64,000 nucleotides of DNA, taken from positions 7,374 through 71,373 of the forward strand of contig JAZNNR010000012.1 of assembly GCA_045580325.1 (NCBI GenBank). Reading direction: 5' to 3'. The translations under genes and the position numbers were made by a program. How positions within the stretch are numbered: position 1 is the first letter of the stretch; every line of letters begins with the position of its first letter. Shown in pieces: positions 46,389 through 55,603 of this stretch. The notes beneath the pieces were generated by a model. That model saw only the letters and a list, made by a program, of their open reading frames with translations. It was not told where the DNA came from and ran no database searches. Origin of the DNA: SIG672 sp045580325. GTDB taxonomy: Bacteria > Bacillota > Clostridia > Oscillospirales > CAG-272.

Positions 46389-46460
46389 ATGACAAGCACA
46401 AATTACAGCTACAATTTTATCATCATTCACGTACTCACCTCCGAGGATTGTAAGGCATAA
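46389..46460 (+). CDS. 23-aa leader peptide of the ABC exporter operon
   Basis: A short ORF MTSTNYSYNFIIIHVLTSED then CKA and TAA. It begins at an ATG preceded, 8 nt upstream, by a perfect AAAGGAGG (46373-46380), much stronger than the ribosome site of the transporter gene itself. Near its 3' end CACCTCC (46436-46442) can pair with the ORF's own GGAGG. Two terminator-like hairpins follow. This is the layout of ribosome-mediated attenuators such as BmrB upstream of bmrCD and of uORF-controlled antibiotic-resistance genes. I infer that a ribosome slowed on this ORF by a translation inhibitor changes the downstream fold. The Tyr/Asn-rich start and the Ile-Ile-Ile run are candidate stalling points. 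Confidence 0.75.
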   Translation: MTSTNYSYNFIIIHVLTSEDCKA

Positions 46461-46487
46461 ACAGACTTATATAAAGGTATCTGTTTT

Positions 46488-46522
46488 CCCCGATGCGTAT
46501 GAGTACGCCTCGGGCATTTTTG
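46488..46522 (+). terminator. Attenuator hairpin 1
   Basis: CCCGA-T-GCGTA, loop TGAG, TACGC-C-TCGGG, followed by CATTTTTG. It starts 28 nt after the leader-ORF stop. A weaker hairpin ACAGA/TCTGT (46461-46485) lies just before it and may compete for folding. Confidence 0.75.
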
Positions 46523-46530
46523 TTTATACG

Positions 46531-46570
46531 GCACCCGTGGCGGCTCGCTTACGGGTGCTTTATCTTTTCT
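46531..46570 (+). terminator. Attenuator hairpin 2
   Basis: GCACCCGT/ACGGGTGC, an 8-bp stem with a 12-nt GC-rich loop followed by TTTATCTTTTCT, 40 bp before the ABC gene. Together with hairpin 1 it forms a tandem stop for leader transcripts. Confidence 0.78.
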
Positions 46571-46610
46571 ATCGGAGATAATCGACTAACTAAATTCAAA
46601 GACAACAAAT

Positions 46611-48350
46611 ATGAAAAAACTACTTGAATTATTAAAACCCTACCGAAAAAAGCTTGTAGGAGTCGCTCTGATCGACGGCGTCGCTATGATATGCTCACTT
46701 TTGATGCCCTTCGTTATGAGCGAGATAGTTGAAAAGGGTATTTCAAAGCAAAACATTTCACTTGTCTGGAAATATGCGGCAATAATGGTACTTTTAGCAA
46801 TAGTATCCCTTATAGCAAGTATTATTTCGGCAAAGCTCAATACGGCTATTTCTGCGGGCTATTCGTCCGATCTTTGCTATGCGACCTTTAAAAAGATCAA
46901 CTTGCTTTCCTACACAAATTACACCAAAATAGGTCCTTCGGGACTTTTGACGAGGGCTACCGACGATATATGGAACGTTGAGGGAACTATTACGAGCTTA
47001 CCCTATACCCTTTTCACCGTTCCTATTATGTTTATCGGCTCGGCTGTTCTTGCATTCATTGCCGACCCCGTTTTATCGGCTGTTTTTATGCTGTCGATCC
47101 CGCCTATCCTTATTTTAGTGCTCATTCTTATGCGCCCTCTTTACGATATGTGGGACAAATCGGACAAGTACATAGATATGCAGAACAAAATAGTAAGAGA
47201 GCGTCTGTCGGGACTCCGCGTTGTCAGAGCCTTTAATAATGAAAAACGCGAGCACGGCAGAGCTAAATTTGCCACCGAGGAAATGGCAAAGTATATGATA
47301 CGTGCCAACACGCGCGGAGGAATGGTAGATCCCTTTGCTATGCTCCTTCTCAATCTTGCCACAGTTGCCGTAATTTATTTTGGAGGCATAAGAGCGCAGA
47401 CGGGCGCGGGAATAAGCACGGGCGGAGTAATTGCCGTGCTTCAGTATATCGGTATGATATCAAACGCCCTCATAAACATATCCTGGACGCTCGCGTGGCT
47501 GCCAAAGGTGAAGGTATCTATGCGCCGTCTTAATGATATTCACGCAAGCCCCGACGAAGAAACTATACCCGAGGGCGAGGGTAAAATACCAAACGGATTT
47601 GATATAGAGATCAAAAATCTCTCCTTTACCTATCCCGATTCTTCGAAAAACGTTATCGAAAACCTTTCCCTTTCTATAAAGGAAGGTGAGCATATTGCGC
47701 TTATCGGAGGTACGGGAAGCGGAAAAAGCACGCTGATAAAGCTGCTTGCCGGACTTTTTGAGCCGAGCGAGGGTGAAATAATCATCGGCGGAGCTTCCTA
47801 TAAAGATATGCGAAAGATTGACGTCCGCTCACATTTCTCGGTTGCTCTACAAAAAGCGCAGATATTTGAAGGAACTGTGCGCGATAACATCAGAATGGGA
47901 AAGCCCGACGCAACAGACGAGGAGATATACGAAGCTCTGAGACTGTCCAAAATGGCAGAATTCGTTGATTCCCACAAGGAAGGGCTCGACTATATCTTAG
48001 TCGGCAGCGGCCAGAACGTCAGCGGTGGTCAGCGTCAAAGACTTAATATGGCGAGAACTGTAATAAAGAAAGCAGACCTGTATATTTTCGATGACAGCTT
48101 CAGTGCGCTCGATTTCCTTACCGAAAGTGAGATAAAAGAAAATTACAAGGATCTCCTTTGCGGGAAAAGCAGAATAGTAGCTACTCAGCGTATCAGCACG
48201 GCAATGAGTGCAGACCGAATATACGTACTCGACAAGGGACGTATAATCGGTGTCGGAACGCACAGCGAGCTTCTTTCCTCCTGTCCTATATACCGCGAGA
48301 TCGCTGATTCTCAGCTCGGGAGCAGAAAGGAGGGCGCATATGAAGAATAA
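46611..48350 (+). CDS. ABC exporter half with degenerate ATPase site (BmrC/LmrC-like)
   Basis: Half-transporter of 579 aa with six membrane helices (residues 1-305) and an ATPase domain from about 330. Walker A is GGTGSGKST and the signature VSGGQRQRLNMA is canonical. Walker B is YIFDDSFSALD with Asp in place of the catalytic Glu, and the H loop is VATQRIST with Gln in place of His. These are the marks of the non-hydrolytic site of heterodimeric multidrug exporters such as BmrCD, LmrCD and TM287/288. Its own ribosome site is poor (TTCAAAGACAACAAAT), in line with control through the leader. It overlaps the second subunit gene by 11 bp. Drug or peptide export is likely; the substrate is unknown. 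Confidence 0.94.
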   Translation: MKKLLELLKPYRKKLVGVALIDGVAMICSLLMPFVMSEIVEKGISKQNISLVWKYAAIMVLLAIVSLIASIISAKLNTAISAGYSSDLCYATFKKINLLSYTNYTKIGPSGLLTRATDDIWNVEGTITSLPYTLFTVPIMFIGSAVLAFIADPVLSAVFMLSIPPILILVLILMRPLYDMWDKSDKYIDMQNKIVRERLSGLRVVRAFNNEKREHGRAKFATEEMAKYMIRANTRGGMVDPFAMLLLNLATVAVIYFGGIRAQTGAGISTGGVIAVLQYIGMISNALINISWTLAWLPKVKVSMRRLNDIHASPDEETIPEGEGKIPNGFDIEIKNLSFTYPDSSKNVIENLSLSIKEGEHIALIGGTGSGKSTLIKLLAGLFEPSEGEIIIGGASYKDMRKIDVRSHFSVALQKAQIFEGTVRDNIRMGKPDATDEEIYEALRLSKMAEFVDSHKEGLDYILVGSGQNVSGGQRQRLNMARTVIKKADLYIFDDSFSALDFLTESEIKENYKDLLCGKSRIVATQRISTAMSADRIYVLDKGRIIGVGTHSELLSSCPIYREIADSQLGSRKEGAYEE

Positions 48351-50124
48351 TTACAAAACCAAGGGACTTAGCTCTGCAAGGGTCATTTTACGCATAACGA
48401 AGGATTCGCTCGGAATAATTCATTGGCTTCTCCTTGCAACCGTACTAAGTATAGGCTCTGCATACCTTGCTATGACCGCTCCCGAAATACTTGGAAATCT
48501 GACAAATCAGATCTATGATCTGCTTGACATTGGCATTTCGCTCGACACTTCGCTCTTTAACAGGCGTATTATAACTCTTATCGCTCTTTATCTCATATCA
48601 GCGCTTCTCAGTGCATTGACCAAGGCTGTTATGAACTACTCTGTAAGCAGCTTCTTCACCTGCAAATTAAGAGTAAAAATGAGCGAAAAGATCGCAAAGA
48701 TACCTATAAAAGTGGTCGACAGCACGCCAAACGGAGAGTTTATATCAAGAATGACTAACGACGTTTCGATTATGGGCGGCTCTATACACGACATATTCGG
48801 TATCATTATTAACGGCGTTATTCAGCTCGTGATGATATCAATAATCATTTTCACGCAGGAACCTATTATGGCTGTTGCGGTAATCGTATTCGTGCCGCTC
48901 TCCCTGACACTTTCTGCAGTACTTGCATCAAAAAGCGAAAAGCACTTCGATAATTCGCGTGAGCAGTCAGGTAAGCTTTATAGCATTTGCGAGGAAAACC
49001 TGTCCTGCTTCGATGCTGTTAAGATTTTCTCGATTGAAAAGTCGCAGAACAAAAAGTACAAGGACGTTACGAAAAAATATTCCGACTATTCTGCAAAGGG
49101 ATACTTCGTTTCGGGCCTTGTGAGCCCCATAGTCGAACTTATCAACAACCTTTCTTACGTTGCCATCTGCGTTATCGGCGCCTATCTTGTGATAAACGGA
49201 CGCGTAAACGTCGGCTCACTTGTGGCTTTTATTATGTATACCAAGCTTTTCTCCGGACCTCTTGAATCTATCGCAAGCGGAATGTCAATGATCCAATCGA
49301 CTATCGCTTCTGCGAGAAGAGTGTACGAATATCTCGACGGCGAGGAAATGGACGAGATCGAGCCCGAAGGAAATATCTCAGTTGAAGGCAAGGTCGATTT
49401 TGTGGACGTTTGCTTCTCCTATACCGATGACAAGCCGCTTATCGAAAATCTGAATCTGCACGTCAATCCGGGCGAAAAGGTGGCAATAGTAGGACCTACG
49501 GGCGGCGGAAAGACGACTATCGTTAACATTCTGATGCGCTTTTACGATTCAAAATCGGGAAAGGTTCTCGTTGATGGAAAGGATATTACGGCTATGAGCC
49601 GTACCGACGTAAGAGAAATGTTCGGTATGGTACTGCAGGATACGATGCTCTTTTCGGGAAGCGTATATGATAACATTGCCTACGGAAAAGAGAGTGCAAC
49701 ACGCGACGAGGTAATGGGTGCGGCGAAAAAAGCACATATAGACAGCTTTATCGACACTCTCCCCAAAGGATATGACACCGAAATAAATGAGGACAGCACG
49801 AACATCAGCGCAGGACAAAAGCAGCTCCTTACCATTGCAAGAGCTTACCTGTCCGACAGACCTATTCTCATTCTTGACGAAGCAACGAGCAACGTCGACA
49901 CCCGTACAGAGCTTCTGATACAGCAAACGATGGACGAGCTTATGAAGGGGCGCACTGCTTTCGTTATTGCTCACAGACTTTCTACTATCGAAAACGCGGA
50001 TATTATCCTCGTTGTAGACAACGGACATATAGTTGAGAAGGGAAAGCACACAGAGCTGTTGAAGCAAAACGGACTCTATTCAAGAATTTATTACAGTCAG
50101 TATCCCAAAGCGCAAAGCATATAA
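48340..50124 (+). CDS. ABC exporter half with competent ATPase site (BmrD/LmrD-like)
   Basis: A 594-aa partner of the preceding subunit. Six membrane helices span residues 20-320; the ATPase domain has Walker A GPTGGGKTT, Walker B ILILDEATSNVD with the catalytic Glu, and H loop VIAHRLSTI with His. Its signature is diverged (ISAGQKQLLTIA), and in the heterodimer it would face the degenerate Walker site of the first subunit. So one good and one degenerate site result, as in BmrCD-type exporters. I chose the ATG at 48340 (AGAAAGGAGG 5 nt upstream, inside the end of the first gene) rather than an upstream in-frame start at 48250. A terminator follows. Confidence 0.95.
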   Translation: MKNNYKTKGLSSARVILRITKDSLGIIHWLLLATVLSIGSAYLAMTAPEILGNLTNQIYDLLDIGISLDTSLFNRRIITLIALYLISALLSALTKAVMNYSVSSFFTCKLRVKMSEKIAKIPIKVVDSTPNGEFISRMTNDVSIMGGSIHDIFGIIINGVIQLVMISIIIFTQEPIMAVAVIVFVPLSLTLSAVLASKSEKHFDNSREQSGKLYSICEENLSCFDAVKIFSIEKSQNKKYKDVTKKYSDYSAKGYFVSGLVSPIVELINNLSYVAICVIGAYLVINGRVNVGSLVAFIMYTKLFSGPLESIASGMSMIQSTIASARRVYEYLDGEEMDEIEPEGNISVEGKVDFVDVCFSYTDDKPLIENLNLHVNPGEKVAIVGPTGGGKTTIVNILMRFYDSKSGKVLVDGKDITAMSRTDVREMFGMVLQDTMLFSGSVYDNIAYGKESATRDEVMGAAKKAHIDSFIDTLPKGYDTEINEDSTNISAGQKQLLTIARAYLSDRPILILDEATSNVDTRTELLIQQTMDELMKGRTAFVIAHRLSTIENADIILVVDNGHIVEKGKHTELLKQNGLYSRIYYSQYPKAQSI

Positions 50125-50145
50125 TTATTTGATCCCAACACACGC

Positions 50146-50182
50146 AAAAGACGGTATGGAATTTATCCATACCGTCTTTTTT
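50146..50182 (+). terminator. Terminator of the ABC exporter operon
   Basis: AAAAGACGGTATGGA/TCCATACCGTCTTTTTT, a 15-bp stem with a 5-nt loop, 21 bp after the stop. Confidence 0.92.
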
Positions 50183-50223
50183 ACTGTTTTGTCCCCTCTG
50201 TAAATACGAGGGATTTTTAGCTT

Positions 50224-50646
50224 TTACACTATATTATAGAAATTTGTATACCAAATAACCGTGAATATAATGCCAATCAGCAGAAAAAAGAGTCCTGTAA
50301 AAAGAATACAGTGGTCGCTCGATTTTTTCATAGCAGCGAGCTTTCTTTCGCGGTATTTTGCATAAACCTCGTGGTGTTTTCTACCCATAGGAGTAAATGC
50401 CAACACAACGTTTCGAAGCACAAAGCCAATTCCTATAAGTGCGCCTTCTCCGCTGATGAACAACATTCCGGCAAACAGGGTAAGCAAAATTCCCGAAACA
50501 AAGAATCCGTCTGATAAAATCTGAATATTTACACCAAGGCTGTCGGTGAAAAAGCCTTTTGCCCAAAACACAAGAAGTGTTATAGCCGAGGCAACGCCGA
50601 AGCATACGGCATATTTTATTAGTAATGCTTTGTTTTCGTTTTTCAC
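50224..50646 (-). CDS. Small membrane protein (possibly DUF3899)
   Basis: A 140-aa protein with about four hydrophobic segments: residues 11-27, 47-66, 67-85 and 113-134. A basic cytoplasmic stretch with MGRKHHEVYAKYRERKLAAMKKS lies before the last one. The layout resembles DUF3899 proteins, but I am not sure. It starts only 6 bp after the oppF stop on the same strand (AGTTGAAGTG upstream), so it is probably the last gene of the opp operon. Its role is unknown. Confidence 0.7.
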   Translation of the reverse strand: MKNENKALLIKYAVCFGVASAITLLVFWAKGFFTDSLGVNIQILSDGFFVSGILLTLFAGMLFISGEGALIGIGFVLRNVVLAFTPMGRKHHEVYAKYRERKLAAMKKSSDHCILFTGLFFLLIGIIFTVIWYTNFYNIV

Positions 50647-50652
50647 TTCAAC

Positions 50653-51858
50653 TTAACCGTCCGTTTCGTCATTTAACATCTGTCTATACGCTGCTTCTTC
50701 CGCATCGTTACAACGCACGAAGTGTCCCGGAGTTATCTCACGGAAGGAAGGCAGGTCTACCGAATAATCGTGCTCCGCAAGCGGATTGTAGGTTATTCTT
50801 GTACGCTGCTTTTCGTAGATCGGGTCAGGAAGCGGAATTGCCGAAAGAAGCGACTTTGTATACGGGTGGAGCGGATGCTTAAAGAGCTCGTCAGAGTCTG
50901 CAAGCTCTACCATATTACCGAAATACATAACACCGATTCTATCCGAGAAGTATTTAACAACCGAAAGGTCGTGTGCTATAAACAAAATGGTAAGGTTCTT
51001 ACGGTCTCTGAGGTCGTTAAGCAGGTTGATAACCTGTGCCTGAATCGATACGTCAAGAGCAGAGATAGGCTCGTCTGCGATGATCATTTCGGGTTCCATA
51101 ACAACGGCTCTTGCAATACCTATACGCTGACGCTGACCGCCCGAGAATTCGTGCGGATAACGGTCTGCGTGCTCACGGACAAGTCCGACTGTTTCAAGAA
51201 TTTCGTAAACCTTTTCGTTGATATAATTCTTATCGGTTACGCCGTTGATGATAAGTCCTTCGGCGATAATATCACGAACTGTCATACGGGGGTCAAGAGA
51301 CGCGATAGGGTCCTGGAAGATCATCTGGATCTGTGTGATCAGTCTGGACTTCTTTGCAACGCGGAGCTTACTCTTGTACTCTTTTTTAAGAGCTTTAAGT
51401 TCCTCGGTGCTATCTACCTTTTCGAATTTTTCAGCATATTCCTCTTCGAGCTTCTTTACTCGGGAAGCGGCATACTGTCTGTCAACAGCCTTGTTTTCGG
51501 CTTTTGCATCTCGGATAAGTTCTCTGTTCTTGCTGACAATAGCGTTAAACTCTTCTCTTGTGATCTTCTCAGCAGAAAGGTCTTTCTTCGCCTTCTTGAT
51601 AGCGTCCTTATAGGAGCGTACACCCGCGCCTATTCTCTGTCCTTTAAAATACACGTTACCCGAGGTAATATTATACAGCTTGATTATTGAACGTCCGGTC
51701 GTGGTCTTACCGCAGCCCGACTCTCCAACAAGACCAAAGGTTTCGCCTTTTTTGATCTCAAAGCTTACGTCGTCGACCGCTTTAAGATCCTTACGTCCCA
51801 AACGGAAATATTGGCAAAGATGGTCTACTTTAAGAAGTACTTCGTTATTATTCTCCAA
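50653..51858 (-). CDS. oppF: Oligopeptide ABC transporter ATPase OppF with helical insertion
   Basis: One of two ATPases energising peptide uptake. Walker A GESGCGKTTTGRS, Q loop MIFQDPIASLDPRMTV, signature FSGGQRQRIGIARA, Walker B MIIADEPISALDVS, H loop FIAHDLSVVKYF, and the C-terminal oligopeptide-family tail (LHPYTKSLLSAIPLPDP). Residues of about 85-170, between Walker A and the Q loop, are an extra Lys/Glu-rich helical or coiled-coil insert replacing the usual ~15 residues, so the protein is about 80 aa longer than typical. I favour TTG at 51858 (GAGGTG 6 nt upstream); a GTG at 51867 is the alternative and adds three residues. It overlaps the end of oppD. Confidence 0.9.
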   Translation of the reverse strand: MENNNEVLLKVDHLCQYFRLGRKDLKAVDDVSFEIKKGETFGLVGESGCGKTTTGRSIIKLYNITSGNVYFKGQRIGAGVRSYKDAIKKAKKDLSAEKITREEFNAIVSKNRELIRDAKAENKAVDRQYAASRVKKLEEEYAEKFEKVDSTEELKALKKEYKSKLRVAKKSRLITQIQMIFQDPIASLDPRMTVRDIIAEGLIINGVTDKNYINEKVYEILETVGLVREHADRYPHEFSGGQRQRIGIARAVVMEPEMIIADEPISALDVSIQAQVINLLNDLRDRKNLTILFIAHDLSVVKYFSDRIGVMYFGNMVELADSDELFKHPLHPYTKSLLSAIPLPDPIYEKQRTRITYNPLAEHDYSVDLPSFREITPGHFVRCNDAEEAAYRQMLNDETDG

Positions 51859-54010
51859 TGTTGCCACCTCTTTCCTTCATTCGTTTGATACGTTCAGTAA
51901 TGATCTTGGGAATTTCAACCTTGGGAGCGTTCGGGTGAAGCAGCCATGTCGCCGCAAAGTGCGTAGGAGATACCTCGTACATAGGAGGCTGCATCTCGTA
52001 GTCAATTTCCATAGCGTACTTGTTTCTTTCTGCAAACGCATCACCAACAGGCGGATATATCATATTCGGAGGAGTTCCGGGGATAGCATCCAGCTTCTCG
52101 TTGGTATCAAGGTCAGGCATAGAAGACAGAAGTGCCCAAGTATATGGGTGCTGAGGATTATAGAATACCTCGTTTGCTGTTCCGTACTCTACTATCTTAC
52201 CTGCATACATAACGGCAATTCTGTCTGCCATGTTCGCAACTACACCAAGGTCATGTGTAATGAATATAATAGAAAGGTTACGTTCTTTCTTAAGGCGGTT
52301 GATAAGCTCAAGTATCTGCGCCTGAATAGTAACGTCAAGTGCCGTTGTAGGCTCGTCGCATATCAGAATGTCGGGGTTAGCCGAGAGCGCGATAGCGATA
52401 ACTATACGCTGACGCATACCGCCTGAGAATTCAAACGGATACTGTCTGAAACGCATTCTCGCCTCGGGAATACCAACCTCATCCATAAGCTTTATAGCTT
52501 TTTCTTTCGCGATACGCTTGGTAAGCACGTAAACGACCTGCGATGCCTTTTCCTTAAGAAAATCGATTATTTCAAGGCAACGCTTATCAACGTCAACATT
52601 TTCCGCGTTATCAACGTCTGCCTTAAATTTGTTTATTACTCTTGTAAGAACTGATACGATATTCTTTATCTGTTCCTCGGGTTCGATAACAGACTTAGGA
52701 ATTACCTGCCAATCTACTGTCTTACCCCTTGCAAGAAGAGCTTCTCTCTTTGCTGTCTGCTTTGCAAAACGAGCTTCTTCCTTGGGGTTATTCTTGATGT
52801 AGAAGAAATACTTTTCCACTTCTCTTTCAAGTGCGCCGCCGAAAGTATATGCAAGGTTATCCTTTACAACAGCAAGAGGATCGATAGCTGTGCGAACGCT
52901 GCTGTTTACGCTCTTGCACTGTGCCATTGCATCGCTTTCGGTGAAGTTACCTGCTTTAAAGAAGTTAACAGTATTTTCAAGGTCGGCTATTGCCTTCTTC
53001 TTATTTTCAAGAGTTTTCTTAAGCGAATACTGTACCGCTATCTTTTCGAGAGCGATAAAGGAATCCATAAAGTTTTTATTAAGAAAACTAAGCGCCATTT
53101 CATTAGCTTCTTCAGCAGGCATCTGGCTAAGATCAACGTCAGGGTTCTTATAAACGTAGTAACCGATTCTGAAGAAGTTATACTGTGTCTGTGCGAGCAT
53201 TTCTGTCGCGGTTTCCTTGATCGACATCAAAAGTCTCGCCGCTTCGCTCTCGCTGCGCGAGATAGATTTCATAGCAGTTATATAAGATTTGAGAGTATCT
53301 GTATAAGAACCAACGAAATACTTATCATCAATTGCTTTGAGCTTACGCTTTACAAGTCCGAGTGTTGAAGAAACGTCAACCTTCTGCTTCTTTTCTGTAA
53401 GGAAAAGGAAATCTTCGATAATAGCGATAAGCTCCTCTGCCGCAGTACGTGCATCGTTATAGCTGTTCTGAAGCTTATTTGCCTGAATATTAAAGTTGTC
53501 AAAGGTCTTGATATATTCATCAACCTTTTCAAGTGAAACACTTGCACTCTTATCTTCGGCAAGTGCCTTTTTCATCATATCGGACAAATTGGCAAGTGTT
53601 TTATTAAATGTCGTGCGCCCTTCCTTGCGGTTTGCCTTGTTTTTAAGGAGCATCGCCTCGGTGATCTGTCTACCGATACGCATAATAGGGTTAAGCGAGG
53701 AAAGCGGATCCTGGAAGATCATCGCGATCTTATCTCCGCGAAGCTTGTGCATTTCCTCTTCGGGAATACGAACGAGGTCCTGACCGTCGTAAAGGATCTC
53801 TCCGCCTTCATAAATAGCATTTACTGCCGAGATACCCATAATAGCCTTGGACGTAACCGATTTTCCCGATCCCGATTCTCCAACTATGGCAAGAGTTTCG
53901 CCTTTATAAAGGTCAAACGAAATATTGCGGACCGCCTGTACCTTACCTGCATCTGTACGGAAGGATATTTTTAAATCATTAACTGATAATTTAACCTGAT
54001 TATTATTCAT
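51848..54010 (-). CDS. oppD: Oligopeptide ABC transporter ATPase OppD with ~370-aa insertion
   Basis: The second ATPase of the peptide importer, 720 aa against a usual ~330-350. Walker A GESGSGKSV (44-52), Q loop MIFQDPLSSLNPIMRIG (97-113), then an insertion of about residues 125-500, then the signature FEFSGGMRQRIVIAIAL (526-542), Walker B ILICDEPTTALDV, H loop FITHDLGVVANMADR and the oligopeptide tail (HPYTWALLSSMPDLD). The insert is predicted by eye to be almost all alpha-helical (MMKKALAEDKSASVSLEKVDEY and similar heptad-like stretches). It lies in the helical subdomain, which contacts the membrane subunits. All nucleotide-binding residues remain intact, so the ATPase should be active. 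The ATG has GGAGG 7 nt upstream. Confidence 0.92.
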   Translation of the reverse strand: MNNNQVKLSVNDLKISFRTDAGKVQAVRNISFDLYKGETLAIVGESGSGKSVTSKAIMGISAVNAIYEGGEILYDGQDLVRIPEEEMHKLRGDKIAMIFQDPLSSLNPIMRIGRQITEAMLLKNKANRKEGRTTFNKTLANLSDMMKKALAEDKSASVSLEKVDEYIKTFDNFNIQANKLQNSYNDARTAAEELIAIIEDFLFLTEKKQKVDVSSTLGLVKRKLKAIDDKYFVGSYTDTLKSYITAMKSISRSESEAARLLMSIKETATEMLAQTQYNFFRIGYYVYKNPDVDLSQMPAEEANEMALSFLNKNFMDSFIALEKIAVQYSLKKTLENKKKAIADLENTVNFFKAGNFTESDAMAQCKSVNSSVRTAIDPLAVVKDNLAYTFGGALEREVEKYFFYIKNNPKEEARFAKQTAKREALLARGKTVDWQVIPKSVIEPEEQIKNIVSVLTRVINKFKADVDNAENVDVDKRCLEIIDFLKEKASQVVYVLTKRIAKEKAIKLMDEVGIPEARMRFRQYPFEFSGGMRQRIVIAIALSANPDILICDEPTTALDVTIQAQILELINRLKKERNLSIIFITHDLGVVANMADRIAVMYAGKIVEYGTANEVFYNPQHPYTWALLSSMPDLDTNEKLDAIPGTPPNMIYPPVGDAFAERNKYAMEIDYEMQPPMYEVSPTHFAATWLLHPNAPKVEIPKIITERIKRMKERGGNIGE

Positions 54011-54013
54011 AGC

Positions 54014-55600
54014 TTAATCCTCCGATCCTCTGAGTGATGGGTTGAATGCGTCGCGCAGTCCGTTACCGAACAAGTTGAAGCTGAGCATCATAAGCACGAG
54101 GAACAGACAGGGGAAGAGTGCAACAAATCCCGCGCCCGAAGTAATAGACTTCTGTCCCTGCGCGATAAGTGTACCTACGCTGGTCGTGTTACCTGCTTCA
54201 AGGTTAATAATACCAAGGTAGGAAAAGCTTGTTTCCGTATAGATCATTGAAGGGATTACAAGAGCAAAGCTCGTGACTATCGTACCGAGTCCGTTCGGGA
54301 AAATGTGCTTGAACATTATTCTTGCATCACTTGCACCGAGCGTTCTTGCCGCCAGAACGTATTCCTGATTCTTGAACCTATAGAACTGCATTCTCGTTCT
54401 GCCAGCCATTCCTATCCAGCCTGTTGCGAAGAACGCGATGAAGAGTACAAGCACCTGGCTTGCACTTCCCATATGGTATTTAAGAAGTGTAATAACGATT
54501 ATAGTGGGAACAGAACCGAGTATTTCAGAGAATCTTTCCATAAAGAGGTCGATCTTACCTCCAAAGTAACCCGAAATAGATCCCCAGATAACACCTACTA
54601 TAAAGTTTACAACTGCAACGACTGTTGCAAAAATGAAGGAGAATCTTGCACCGTATGCAAGGCAAGCAAAAACGTCCTTGCCTGTTGCAGTAGCACCGAA
54701 TACGAAGAGAGGTTCTTTGATACCGTCCTTCTTTTCCTGTGTATGCTCGTAGGTGTAGTATTCATAGTATTCAGCTCTGATTTCTATACCGCCGTCAACT
54801 TTTCTTCCGTAAGCATAGTAATACGTAGTGCCGTCCTCGACTATACCGTCTTCTCCTTCAAGTCGAAGGGAGTTGTACTCTGCTATAACAGGGTTTTCGG
54901 AATCTGCCTCATACTTCCAGTAGTTAGGAATAATATTACCGTCCGCATCAAGCTTAGGACGAACCTTAGCATCCATAGGATTTTCCATTACGTAGTAGAT
55001 ATTGGCATCGTGTACGTTCTTGGTGTGCTTGGGTCTGTCAGAGGTCTTAACAATAGGATAAAGAACCTGTTTGCCTGTTTCATTTTGATATTTCTGGATA
55101 GCCTCGAATTTTTCAGGAGATACGACCTTGTATTTACCAAAACCTACTCCGTGATAGGTATCGTAACGGTAAGTGTAATTTGAGCCGTCGGGGCTTACTT
55201 CATACTCACCACGCTTGATTATATCATGACCTGTTTCCTGCATAGTAGCAAGATCCTTAAGATAACCAAGGTAACTAGTATTTTTCTCCTTATATCCGTC
55301 CCAAAAATCAATGCCGTTGTCTGCAAACGCAGTTATTTTAGGACTTGCGTATGCGAAAGTCATATCATAGTACAGGGGTATGTAGGGTGTAAATAAAGGA
55401 GCAATTATTGCGAAAAGTACAAGGAACAAAATTACGATTCCGCCAACCACCGCGCCTTTATTCTTACTGAAACGGCGGAATGCTCCCTGAAAATAGCTGA
55501 CAGGCTTGGTGTCAAACTTTTTATCGTGAATTGTGCCCTCTTTTTCAACAAATCTGAATTTTTCAGCAGGGATATTGTCAAATTTATTTATCGATGTCAT
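54014..55600 (-). CDS. oppC: Oligopeptide ABC transporter permease OppC with large external insert
   Basis: Inner-membrane permease of the peptide importer, 528 aa against a usual ~300. The N-terminus has the cytoplasmic segment and first helix (VVGGIVILFLVLFAIIAPLF, 51-70). Residues 75-298 then form an extra, Tyr- and Asp-rich domain on the outer face, before the normal FGATATGKDVFACLAYGAR, which matches the family's GTDxxGRDVxSRxxYGAR. The remaining five helices and the EAA loop AARTLGASDARIMFKHIFPN are normal. Start ATG at 55600; oppB ends 3 bp before it. The insert may contact the equally enlarged substrate-binding protein. Confidence 0.92.
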   Translation of the reverse strand: MTSINKFDNIPAEKFRFVEKEGTIHDKKFDTKPVSYFQGAFRRFSKNKGAVVGGIVILFLVLFAIIAPLFTPYIPLYYDMTFAYASPKITAFADNGIDFWDGYKEKNTSYLGYLKDLATMQETGHDIIKRGEYEVSPDGSNYTYRYDTYHGVGFGKYKVVSPEKFEAIQKYQNETGKQVLYPIVKTSDRPKHTKNVHDANIYYVMENPMDAKVRPKLDADGNIIPNYWKYEADSENPVIAEYNSLRLEGEDGIVEDGTTYYYAYGRKVDGGIEIRAEYYEYYTYEHTQEKKDGIKEPLFVFGATATGKDVFACLAYGARFSFIFATVVAVVNFIVGVIWGSISGYFGGKIDLFMERFSEILGSVPTIIVITLLKYHMGSASQVLVLFIAFFATGWIGMAGRTRMQFYRFKNQEYVLAARTLGASDARIMFKHIFPNGLGTIVTSFALVIPSMIYTETSFSYLGIINLEAGNTTSVGTLIAQGQKSITSGAGFVALFPCLFLVLMMLSFNLFGNGLRDAFNPSLRGSED

Positions 55601-55603
55601 ACT

